A stretch of 13,449 bases of DNA from Paracoccaceae bacterium (GTDB lineage: Bacteria; Pseudomonadota; Alphaproteobacteria; Rhodobacterales; Rhodobacteraceae): NCBI GenBank assembly GCA_026984895.1, contig JALSRF010000229.1:1-13449 (forward strand), given 5' to 3'. The translations under genes were made by a program, and so were the position numbers. Within the stretch, counting starts at the first letter, position 1, and each line of letters opens with the position of its first letter. The notes under the pieces are model-generated. The model did no database searches, was not told where the DNA came from, and worked only from the letters and a program-made list of their open reading frames with translations. Positions 6,101 through 12,310 of the stretch are shown one piece after another.

Positions 6101-6638
6101 CAAGGACGACCCGCAACGCGGCGGCCCGGGGCCGTCAAGGCACGAGGAGCGCGCCGTGAACGAAGACGCGAAGAACGAAGACGTGAACCAGGACGTGACG
6201 GCCTCCGGGCTGGCAGAGGTCGAAAGGCTGCTGCGGCTGGCAGCGCGGGAACGACCGTTGCCAGACCCGGTGCTGGTGCAGCGCATCCTTGCCGATGCCG
6301 ACGCGGTGCTGTGCGCAGCGGCCGGGCCGGCGCCGCCGGTCGCGCCGGTCGCGCCGGCACACCCGTGGCGGCCGCGCCGCCTGCGCCTGCGCCGCGCGCG
6401 CGCGCGCGTGGCGCAGCCCGGGCAGTCCGCGCGGTCCGGGCGCCGGGCCGGGGGGCTGTCGCTGATCGGCGGCTGGCCAGCCCTGGCCGGCCTGGCGAGC
6501 GCGGCGCTGGTGGGGGTGTGGATCGGTTATGCCATGCCTGCGCCGGCGGCCCGCCCGGCGGGGGCGCCGGGAACCGGGCAGGACAGCGGGCTGTCCGCCT
6601 TCATGCCGACATATGATGACATCCTGGCCGGAGGATAG
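6084..6638 (+). CDS. Single-pass membrane protein, candidate anti-sigma factor
   Basis: This is a 184-residue protein: a charged N-terminal part, a helical AEVERLLRLAARERPLPDP segment (44-62), a Pro/Arg-rich linker (81-121), one transmembrane helix in GGWPALAGLASAALVGVWIG (129-148) and a short periplasmic tail. Position and topology (right after a sigma gene, overlapping it by 17 nt) suggest an anti-sigma or sigma-tethering role, but no zinc-binding HxxxCxxC motif is present. An alternative start is the GTG at 6156, which has a better ribosome site (GAGGAG, 6144-6149, six bases before). That would remove 24 residues. I recall similar uncharacterised proteins next to this sigma type in Rhodobacteraceae. 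A (CG)8 run inside the gene encodes part of the Arg-rich linker. Confidence 0.75.
   Translation: MTMTTDKDDPQRGGPGPSRHEERAVNEDAKNEDVNQDVTASGLAEVERLLRLAARERPLPDPVLVQRILADADAVLCAAAGPAPPVAPVAPAHPWRPRRLRLRRARARVAQPGQSARSGRRAGGLSLIGGWPALAGLASAALVGVWIGYAMPAPAARPAGAPGTGQDSGLSAFMPTYDDILAGG
6393..6408. repeat. (CG)8 dinucleotide tract inside the candidate anti-sigma gene
   Basis: Eight uninterrupted CG dinucleotides lie within the coding region and encode Arg-Ala repeats just before the transmembrane segment. Alternating CG runs are slippage-prone and can adopt Z-form DNA. Gain or loss of one unit would shift the frame upstream of the membrane helix and so detach the protein from the membrane. Confidence 0.8.
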
Positions 6639-6641
6639 GCA

Positions 6642-7184
6642 ATGAATGAACGCAACGCCACGACACCCACGCCGGACGCGCCGGCACGCGGGCCGGGCGC
6701 ACGCTGGATCGCGATCGCGCTGGTGATTTCGCTGGCGATCAACCTGCTGATTGCCGGGATGGTGGCCGGGGCCTACCTGCGCGGCGGCGCGTTCGGAGTG
6801 GTCGCGGCGAAACCGGGGACGCGCGGACAGCATGCCTCGCCGCTCGGGGACCTCGGTTTCGGCCCGTTCGGTCGTGCCCTGAGCCCGGCGCAGAAACGCG
6901 AACTGACGGGCGCGATTCGCCGCCGCGAACGCGACATCGAGGTGAATCGCCAGGAATTCAGGCACCAGATGATCACCCTGCTCAAGGCCCTGCAGGCCCG
7001 GCCCTACGATGCCGGGGCGGTGCGCCGGATCATCGAGGCGCAGAGCCGGCAGCTGAGCGAACGGCTGAACATCGGCAAAGAGCTGTTCCTGGAGCGCATC
7101 GAGCGGATGAGCGATCCCGAGCGCGCCGCCTATGCCCGACGCCTCCGGCAGATACTGACGCGCGCGTCGCGGGCCCGAAACTAG
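6642..7184 (+). CDS. Membrane-anchored periplasmic heavy-metal-sensor-like protein
   Basis: This is a 180-residue protein with a short cytoplasmic N terminus, one transmembrane helix (about 22-46, RWIAIALVISLAINLLIAG) and a periplasmic, highly charged helical domain (about 80-175). The domain has LSPAQKREL (80-88), a long Arg/Glu helix (89-109) and MSDPERAAYARRL (156-168). This matches the Spy/CnrX/ZraP-like 'periplasmic heavy metal sensor' class, whose members sense metal or envelope stress as helical hairpins. No obvious His/Met cluster marks a metal site, so the ligand is uncertain. The start is set by GGAGG (6630-6634) seven bases before the ATG. As third gene of the sigma cassette, three bases after the preceding stop, it probably supplies the periplasmic input. 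Confidence 0.82.
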   Translation: MNERNATTPTPDAPARGPGARWIAIALVISLAINLLIAGMVAGAYLRGGAFGVVAAKPGTRGQHASPLGDLGFGPFGRALSPAQKRELTGAIRRRERDIEVNRQEFRHQMITLLKALQARPYDAGAVRRIIEAQSRQLSERLNIGKELFLERIERMSDPERAAYARRLRQILTRASRARN

Positions 7185-7212
7185 CCGGGCGGGCTGCGGC
7201 GAACCGGCCGTG

Positions 7213-7348
7213 CCCCGTGCACCCGCCGCGTCCCGTGCATCCAACGCGTCCCGTGTGCGCCGCGTCCCGTGTAATCGGTGCGCCTTGTGCATTGCGTGCA
7301 GTCGCCCGGCCGCCGCATCTGCCACATCTGGCGTATCTGCCACATCTG
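7213..7348. repeat. Two short direct-repeat families in the convergent gap
   Basis: CGCGTCCCGTG occurs exactly at 7227-7237, 7245-7255 and 7261-7271 (spacing 18 then 16), with a degenerate fourth copy beginning near 7213. Next to it ATCTGCCACATCTG occurs exactly at 7317-7330 and 7335-7348 (period 18). The region is the 210-bp gap between the sensor gene and pleD, whose 3' ends face each other. I see no gene or clear terminator in it. Confidence 0.75.
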
Positions 7349-7394
7349 CGCGCCTGCCCGGCCCGGCGAAGCGGCAACCGGAACCGGCGCGGGC

Positions 7395-8774
7395 TCAGGC
7401 GGCGTTTTCGAAGATGACCTGATTGCGCCCGGTCGATTTCGCGCCAAGCAGGGCCGTGTCGGCGCGCGCCATCATGTCTTCCACCGCTTCGCCGGGTCCG
7501 GCCTGGCCCATGGAGACGCCGATGCTTGCGGTGACCGATACCGGATCGCTGCCGGGACCGATTGCGATCGGGGTCTGCCGGATGACGTCGCGCAGCCGTT
7601 CGGCGGCGACGCGCGCCGCCGTCAGGTCGGTGTCGGGCATGACCACCAGGAATTCCTCGCCGCCGACACGCGCAATCAGATCGACGTTGCGGATATTGGC
7701 CTTCATGCGCGCCGCGACCTCCTGCAGCACCCGGTCGCCGGCGGCATGCCCGTAGGAATCGTTGATCCGCTTGAACCGGTCCAGGTCCAGCACCATCACC
7801 GCGTAAGGGCGGCCGGTTTCGGCGGCCTCGCGGGCCACGCGGGCGAGATGGGGCAGGGCATAGCGCCGGTTGAACAGCCCGGTCAACGGGTCGGTCACCG
7901 CCATGCGCAGCCCGTCTTCGAGCGTGTTGCGCAGGCGATCCGCGTTGCGCTTGCGTTCGAACTGGCGTTTCAGGCGGTAGCCCAGTTCGGCCGGGGCGAT
8001 CGACGTGTCCACGGCGTCGTTTGCGCCGGTATCGAGCGCACTGACCGCGGCCCGGGCATCGCCGGCCGGACAGACCGCGATGATCGCGGCATCGCGCGAC
8101 TGTGCCCGGCTGCGCAGCTCGGCCAGAAGGAAAAGGCTGCCCGGTTGCGCGTCGGCATCGGTGGGCAGAATGATGACATCGGGCCGCGAGGGCAGCCCGG
8201 CCAGCACCTCCAGCGCTTCCTCGGCGGCGACATGGGCCAGCTTGGTATCGGTGCCCGCCTGACACGCGGCCTGCAGCGCGTCGCGGCGCGAGATCGCCTC
8301 ACCGACCACCATGACCTGGGCCGGGCGCTCGAACGGCGTCGCGGCTTCCTGAAAGCCCAGTTCGCAGGCGGTGCGGGTTCTCAGGGCCAGTTCCTGTTCC
8401 ACCGAGCGGGTCCGCAGGATGTTGCGCACGCGGGCCAGAAACTCGGCATTGTCCACCGGTTTTTCCAGCACGTCGCACACGCCGGCATGCAGGGCGGCCA
8501 GCCGGTCGGACGGGCTGTAGTCGGCGGCCAGGATCAGAACCGGGATGGCGTGGCTTTCGGGCCGTTCGAGCAGGTCCTGGCAGATGTCGATCGCGCGGTC
8601 GCCGTCGAAGGCGCTGTCGATGATCACGAGGTCCGGCGGCGCTTGGCGCACCGCCCGCCGCAACTCGTCGGCACTTGTCGCCTGGCACACTTCGTAGGAG
8701 GCGGCCGCCAGCTTCACACGCAACACGATCCTGTTGGTCGCCAGATCGTCGGCAATCAGAATGCGCCCGGCCAT
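7395..8774 (-). CDS. pleD: PleD-type response regulator diguanylate cyclase
   Basis: PleD makes c-di-GMP from two GTP when its receiver is phosphorylated, and in Caulobacter it drives the motile-to-sessile switch. This 459-residue protein has the PleD order REC1-REC2-GGDEF. REC1 (about 3-120) keeps the acidic pair D9/D10, phospho-acceptor D53 and K105, but the switch Thr at 83 is Ala and the usual MMPG loop after D53 is replaced by SAFDG. REC2 (about 152-275) lacks a phospho-acceptor aspartate (ILPTDAD), as is normal for its adaptor role. The cyclase (about 290-459) has DPLTGLFNRR (295-304), DLDRFKRINDSYGHAAGD (330-347), an intact GGEEF (371-375) and the inhibitory I-site RNVD (362-365). Start: AGAGGA lies a few bases upstream of the ATG. 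It is divergent from the DUF3572 gene across a 93-bp shared promoter region. Confidence 0.93.
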   Translation of the reverse strand: MAGRILIADDLATNRIVLRVKLAAASYEVCQATSADELRRAVRQAPPDLVIIDSAFDGDRAIDICQDLLERPESHAIPVLILAADYSPSDRLAALHAGVCDVLEKPVDNAEFLARVRNILRTRSVEQELALRTRTACELGFQEAATPFERPAQVMVVGEAISRRDALQAACQAGTDTKLAHVAAEEALEVLAGLPSRPDVIILPTDADAQPGSLFLLAELRSRAQSRDAAIIAVCPAGDARAAVSALDTGANDAVDTSIAPAELGYRLKRQFERKRNADRLRNTLEDGLRMAVTDPLTGLFNRRYALPHLARVAREAAETGRPYAVMVLDLDRFKRINDSYGHAAGDRVLQEVAARMKANIRNVDLIARVGGEEFLVVMPDTDLTAARVAAERLRDVIRQTPIAIGPGSDPVSVTASIGVSMGQAGPGEAVEDMMARADTALLGAKSTGRNQVIFENAA

Positions 8775-8809
8775 TGGTCCTCTCGATTTGAATCGTTTTG
8801 CACTGTTGC

Positions 8810-8827
8810 CGGTGATTTTTCGGTGAT
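8810..8827. promoter_or_regulatory. CGGTGAT direct repeat in the pleD/DUF3572 divergent promoter region
   Basis: CGGTGAT occurs at 8810-8816 and 8821-8827, 11 bp apart, about one helical turn. It lies in the AT-richer 93-bp region between two divergent genes, where an operator is plausible. No protein can be assigned, and I could not place a convincing -35/-10 pair. Confidence 0.3.
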
Positions 8828-8867
8828 ACAGGTTAATAAACGGTTTCATTGCCCTGAAAGGACCGGC

Positions 8868-9149
8868 ATGTCTCAGCGGGAAACCGCCGAAACCCTGGCG
8901 ATGCAGGCGCTTGCGTGGATTGCGGGCAATGACGAGCTTCTTCCGGTTTTCATGGGATCGACCGGGGCGGATGCCGCCGACATGAAACAGCGCGCGGGCG
9001 AGCCCGAGTTCCTGGGATCGGTGCTGGATTTCCTGCTGATGGACGATGACTGGGTGGTTGCGTTCTGCGATCAGGCACAGCTGGGCTACGACGCCCCCAT
9101 GCGCGCGCGCCAGGCGCTTCCGGGCGGCGCCGACATGCACTGGACCTAG
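8868..9149 (+). CDS. DUF3572 family protein
   Basis: This is a small 93-residue cytoplasmic protein of unknown function. It begins MSQRETAETLAMQALAWIAG and contains FMGSTGADAADMKQRAGEPE, FLGSVLDFLLMDDDWVVAFC and the C-terminal PMRARQALPGG. These strings match the alphaproteobacterial DUF3572 family, which I recall as often lying next to pleD. The start is supported by AAAGGA (8857-8862) six bases before the ATG. It is divergent from pleD and only 17 bp upstream of the HAD phosphatase, so likely co-transcribed with that gene. It contains no DNA-binding, metal or membrane motif that I can recognise. Confidence 0.9.
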   Translation: MSQRETAETLAMQALAWIAGNDELLPVFMGSTGADAADMKQRAGEPEFLGSVLDFLLMDDDWVVAFCDQAQLGYDAPMRARQALPGGADMHWT

Positions 9150-9166
9150 GCCGTGGATGCGCTGCC

Positions 9167-9910
9167 ATGAGCGCGCGCAGCGGCGCGCGGGCGGCGGGCG
9201 GTGCCGCGCCGGGCCCCCGGCTTGAGGGGGTGCTTTTCGACAAGGACGGCACGCTATTCGATTTCCACGGGACATGGGCAGGCTGGGCGGCGCGGATGAT
9301 CGACGAACTTTCGCTGGGCGATGCGCGCCTTGGCGGGGCGCTGGCACGGGCCTGGGGCTTCGACCGGGCGCGGTCGCGTTTCTGCCCCGACAGCGTTGTC
9401 GTCGCCGGCGATCTTGGCGAGGTCGCGGCGGCGGTGGCGCCGCTGCTGCCGGGGTATTCGCAGGGCCGGCTGCGCCGGCGCCTTGACGAGGCCGGAGCCC
9501 GGGTCGAGGGGGTCGCGGTCGTTCCGCTGGGGCCGTGTCTGGGCGGCCTGGCCCGGCGCGGGCTTCGTCTGGGGCTGGCCACCAACGACAGCGAAGCCGC
9601 CGCGCGCGCGCAACTGGGCCGGCACGGGGTGCTGGCCCAGTTCGATTTCATCGCCGGTTTCGACAGCGGCCATGGCGCCAAGCCCGAAGCGGGGATGTGC
9701 CGGGCCTTCGCGGCGGCCTGCGCCCTGGCGCCGGAAAGGGTGGTGATGGTGGGCGACAGCCGCCACGACATGGCCGCCGGGCGCGCCGCCGGCATGCGGA
9801 CGGTTGCGGTTCTCAGCGGCCCCGCCGGCCGGGACGAACTGGCCCCCCTGGCCGATGCGGTGCTGCCGCACATCGGCCACCTGCCCGGCTGGCTTGATGC
9901 GGCGGGCTGA
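9167..9910 (+). CDS. HAD-superfamily phosphatase (Gph-like)
   Basis: This is a 247-residue cytoplasmic phosphohydrolase. The four HAD motifs are present: motif I LFDKDGTLF with nucleophile D25 and acid/base D27, motif II LATND with T139, motif III lysine K172 (GHGAKPEAGM) and motif IV VGDSRHDM with D197 and D201. The cap between motifs I and II (about 33-130) is helical, as in phosphoglycolate-phosphatase-like enzymes, so a small phosphorylated metabolite is the likely substrate, though which one is unknown. The first 17 residues (Ala/Gly/Arg rich) precede the usual N terminus of the family, and no good ribosome site supports the ATG. Translation may rely on coupling to DUF3572, 17 bp upstream. 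Confidence 0.9.
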   Translation: MSARSGARAAGGAAPGPRLEGVLFDKDGTLFDFHGTWAGWAARMIDELSLGDARLGGALARAWGFDRARSRFCPDSVVVAGDLGEVAAAVAPLLPGYSQGRLRRRLDEAGARVEGVAVVPLGPCLGGLARRGLRLGLATNDSEAAARAQLGRHGVLAQFDFIAGFDSGHGAKPEAGMCRAFAAACALAPERVVMVGDSRHDMAAGRAAGMRTVAVLSGPAGRDELAPLADAVLPHIGHLPGWLDAAG

Positions 9911-9920
9911 GGTCGGTCCG

Positions 9921-9953
9921 GTTTTAAGGGTTTTCTTGGCGGATTCTTAAACC
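9921..9953. promoter_or_regulatory. Imperfect TTAA-containing inverted repeat before the H-NOX gene
   Basis: GTTTTAAG (9921-9928) and CTTAAACC (9946-9953) form an imperfect dyad with a 17-bp centre, in an unusually AT-rich patch about 40-75 bp upstream of the H-NOX start. It could be an operator or promoter region for the H-NOX/cyclase operon, or a weak terminator for the HAD gene. It does not fit the TTAA-N7-TTAA CtrA site. Confidence 0.3.
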
Positions 9954-9994
9954 GCTGCCCCTAGTGTGGCTGCGGACGCATTCAGGGGACAGCC

Positions 9995-10582
9995 ATGTTG
10001 GGGCTTATCAACCGATCCATTCAGTGTTTCGTGCGCGACACCTATGGCGAAGCGGCCTGGAACCGCATCGCCGGGGCCGCGGGGCTGGGCTTCACCAGTT
10101 TCGAGGCGCTGATGACCTATCCCGATGAAATGACCCAGCGTGTGGTCGAAACTGCCTGCGAGGTGCTGTCAAAGCCGCGCGATACGCTGCTGGAGGACAT
10201 GGGCACCTATCTGGTCTCGACACCGGAACGCGAAGGCGTGCGCAGGCTGTTGCGCTTCGGTGGCGAAACCTTTGTCGATTTCCTGTTTTCGCTGGAAGAC
10301 CTGCAGGCGCGGGCCCGGCTCGCGGTGCCGGGGCTCGTGCTCCCGGAAATCTCCACGACCGAACATGCGAACGGCAATCTGACGATCCGATGCCGGTCGT
10401 GCCGGGCGGGGTTCGGCTACGTCATGATGGGCGTGCTGCGGGCCATGGCCGACGACTACGGCGCGCTGGTGTTCCTGGAATATGCCGGTGTCGAGAATGG
10501 CGAAGAGGTCGTGTCGGTGCAACTGCTGGACGCCGCCTTTGCCGAAGCGCGCAGTTTCACGCTGGCGCCGGGGGGGGCATGA
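9995..10582 (+). CDS. H-NOX/HNOB-like protein lacking the heme histidine
   Basis: H-NOX proteins normally bind heme through a proximal histidine and sense NO or O2, passing the signal to a partner such as a cyclase. This 195-residue protein begins MLGLINRSIQCFVRDTYGEAAW and keeps the fold marks (LEDMGTYLV at 66-74, the FVDFLFSLEDL helix at 93-103, VPGLVLPEI at 111-119). Aligned by eye on the xYPxxxxP end of the proximal helix, the ligand position is Q104 instead of His. The heme-propionate motif YxSxR reads CRSCR (133-137): Ser and Arg remain but Tyr is Cys. So heme binding in the usual way is doubtful, and the two nearby cysteines (C133, C136) could suit another chemistry. AGGGGA (9984-9989) precedes the ATG. 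The stop overlaps the GGDEF gene start (ATGA), indicating tight coupling. Confidence 0.83.
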   Translation: MLGLINRSIQCFVRDTYGEAAWNRIAGAAGLGFTSFEALMTYPDEMTQRVVETACEVLSKPRDTLLEDMGTYLVSTPEREGVRRLLRFGGETFVDFLFSLEDLQARARLAVPGLVLPEISTTEHANGNLTIRCRSCRAGFGYVMMGVLRAMADDYGALVFLEYAGVENGEEVVSVQLLDAAFAEARSFTLAPGGA

Positions 10583-11622
10583 TGGACAAGCACGCCCGAT
10601 GCCTGGAGCCCGGGGCTCTGGACCGGCTGATGCCGATGCACCTGCAGCTGGACGATGACGGCCGCATTGCCCATGCCGGGCCGACAGTGTCCAGGCTTTG
10701 TGCGCATTGCGATCTGCGGGGCAAGAATTTCCTCAAGGTCTTCGAAATCCGCCGCCCGGTGCACAACCCGGCTACGCTGCAGGAACTGGCCGCCGCCTGC
10801 GCGCGCCCGCTGCACCTGGTGTTCCGCACCAACGCCGACCTTGCGCTCAAGGGCATTCTGGTGCCCACGCCCGACAGCGGCGGGGCGGTGGTCAACCTTT
10901 CCTTCGGCCTTTCGGTGATCGAGGCGGTCAGCCGGTTCGAGTTGACCAATGGCGATTTCGCCGCCACCGATCTGGCGGTGGAAATGCTCTACCTTGTCGA
11001 GGCCAAGAATGCGGTGATGGAGGAGTCGCGGCGGCTGAACGAACGGCTGCAGGCGGCCCGGGTCGCGGCCGAAACCCTGGCCGTGACCGACACGCTGACC
11101 GGCCTGCGCAACCGCCGGGCGCTTGATCAGGTGTTCACGCGCCTGCTGTCGCGCGCCATGCCCTTCGGTCTGCTGAATGTGGACCTCGACTTCTTCAAGT
11201 CGGTGAACGACACCCACGGTCACGCCGCGGGCGATCATGTGCTGCAGGTCGCGGCTTCGATCCTGAAAGAGGCAACGCGCGAAGGCGACACGGTCGCGCG
11301 TGTCGGGGGTGACGAATTCGTGCTGATCTTCGAAAACCTGGTCAATGCCGACAGGCTGCTGTCGATCGCCAACCGGATCATCGAACGCCTGGAAGAGCCG
11401 ATCGCCTTCGAAGACATCACCTGCCGGATTTCCGGAAGCGTCGGGGTCAGCACATCGACCCTTTACGATCCGCCCGACCTGGACCGGATGCTCAGTGACG
11501 TGGATGCGGCGCTCTACGAATCCAAGCGCAACGGGCGCGGCAAGGCAACCCTGGTCACGGCCGATATTCTGGCGCGCGCCAGGGCCGGGACGCTTTCCGG
11601 CGTCGATGCCCGGGCAGGCTGA
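10579..11622 (+). CDS. HNOBA-GGDEF diguanylate cyclase paired with the H-NOX protein
   Basis: This is a 347-residue cytoplasmic protein predicted to make c-di-GMP. Residues about 10-140 resemble the HNOB-associated (HNOBA, PAS-like) domain, with VFEIRRPVH (54-62) near its start; a signalling coiled coil (about 140-165) joins it to the cyclase. The GGDEF domain (about 166-330) has DTLTGLRNRR (171-180), DLDFFKSVNDTHGHAAGD (202-219), an exact GGDEF motif (243-247) and an I-site REGD (234-237) for product inhibition, so it appears active. The start ATG at 10579 overlaps the H-NOX stop (ATGA); a second ATG follows at once (10582). The upstream run of seven G residues may act as the ribosome site. 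The overlap and the HNOBA domain imply that the H-NOX protein controls this enzyme. Confidence 0.9.
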   Translation: MMDKHARCLEPGALDRLMPMHLQLDDDGRIAHAGPTVSRLCAHCDLRGKNFLKVFEIRRPVHNPATLQELAAACARPLHLVFRTNADLALKGILVPTPDSGGAVVNLSFGLSVIEAVSRFELTNGDFAATDLAVEMLYLVEAKNAVMEESRRLNERLQAARVAAETLAVTDTLTGLRNRRALDQVFTRLLSRAMPFGLLNVDLDFFKSVNDTHGHAAGDHVLQVAASILKEATREGDTVARVGGDEFVLIFENLVNADRLLSIANRIIERLEEPIAFEDITCRISGSVGVSTSTLYDPPDLDRMLSDVDAALYESKRNGRGKATLVTADILARARAGTLSGVDARAG

Positions 11623-11881
11623 GCGCGCGCGGGCAACCGGTGGCGCCGCCTGCCGCCCCGGCACGGCGCGACATGCGGGCGGAGACCGCAGACAGGCTGC
11701 CCATGGAGCATATGGCTGCGCCGCAAGGCGGGCCCGGGCAGCCGCGGTTTTGGCGATGCCGCTGTGGTGTTCCGACCCGCGCGATGCCCGGTTCCGACGC
11801 TCCTGCCGGCGCATGCGCCGCGCCGCCCGCCTGCGCCCGTAGCCCTTGGGTGCCGTCTGCACGAAAACGGGGGTATGCCGC

Positions 11882-12043
11882 CTGGTCTCGCCGGGCCGGC
11901 TTGTCGGGCGGCTCTTGTCGGACTGGTCTCGCCGGGCCGGTCTTGCCGGGCGGGCCTTGCCGGGCGCGGGCATCGCCGGGCGGGCCTTGTCGGTCACGGG
12001 CATCGCCGGGCTGGTCTTGCCGGGCACGGGCATCGCCGGCCCC
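11882..12043. repeat. Tandem repeat array, 30-bp period, in the convergent gap
   Basis: Units with a 30-bp period occupy about 11941-12043, best seen from the recurring GGGCATCGCCGGGC core near 11968 and 11998 and a truncated last copy from 12028. To the left an exact 18-bp direct repeat CTGGTCTCGCCGGGCCGG occurs at 11882-11899 and 11923-11940 (period 41). Translated on the minus strand it gives ten-residue PAMPxxxKxx repeats, and on the plus strand GIAG-type repeats. Neither is attached to a recognisable domain or ribosome site. The rest of the 688-bp gap (11623-12310) shows no gene I can support. Confidence 0.75.
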
Positions 12044-12256
12044 TGCGCCGCGCGCCCGCATGCGTCCATCCCCGGCCGGCGGCGCTGACCGGCCTCGCCG
12101 AACTTCCACGCGGCCCGCCCGCGCCGCCGGCCCGGCCCTGAGCGCCGACCCCGGATCTCCCATGCCGCTGCCCGCCTTTGCGGCGCGCGGGCGGGCGTCG
12201 CGCGCCCTTTCACGGGCAATGTCACGGGCCCTGATTTCACCGCGCGATGCGCGTTT

Positions 12257-12278
12257 CCGGCGGTCTTCGGGCCGCCGG
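12257..12278. other. Hairpin with UUCG tetraloop in the convergent gap
   Basis: CCGGCGG (12257-12263) pairs with CCGCCGG (12272-12278). On the plus strand the stem extends by a U-G and a C-G pair to close a UUCG tetraloop, one of the most stable RNA hairpin types. It lies 33 bp past the DUF2235 stop codon and downstream of the cyclase operon. A second stem CCCCGC/GCGGGG (12285-12299) is adjacent. There is no T-run on either strand, so classic intrinsic termination is not shown; 3'-end stabilisation is possible. Confidence 0.45.
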
Positions 12279-12310
12279 CGCGACCCCCGCAGGGCGGGGC
12301 CTCGCGCGCC

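Noticed and set aside
9924..9950. CtrA-type binding site upstream of the H-NOX gene
   Set aside because: Two TTAA tetramers are present but 19 bp apart, not the seven-base spacing of a full CtrA site.
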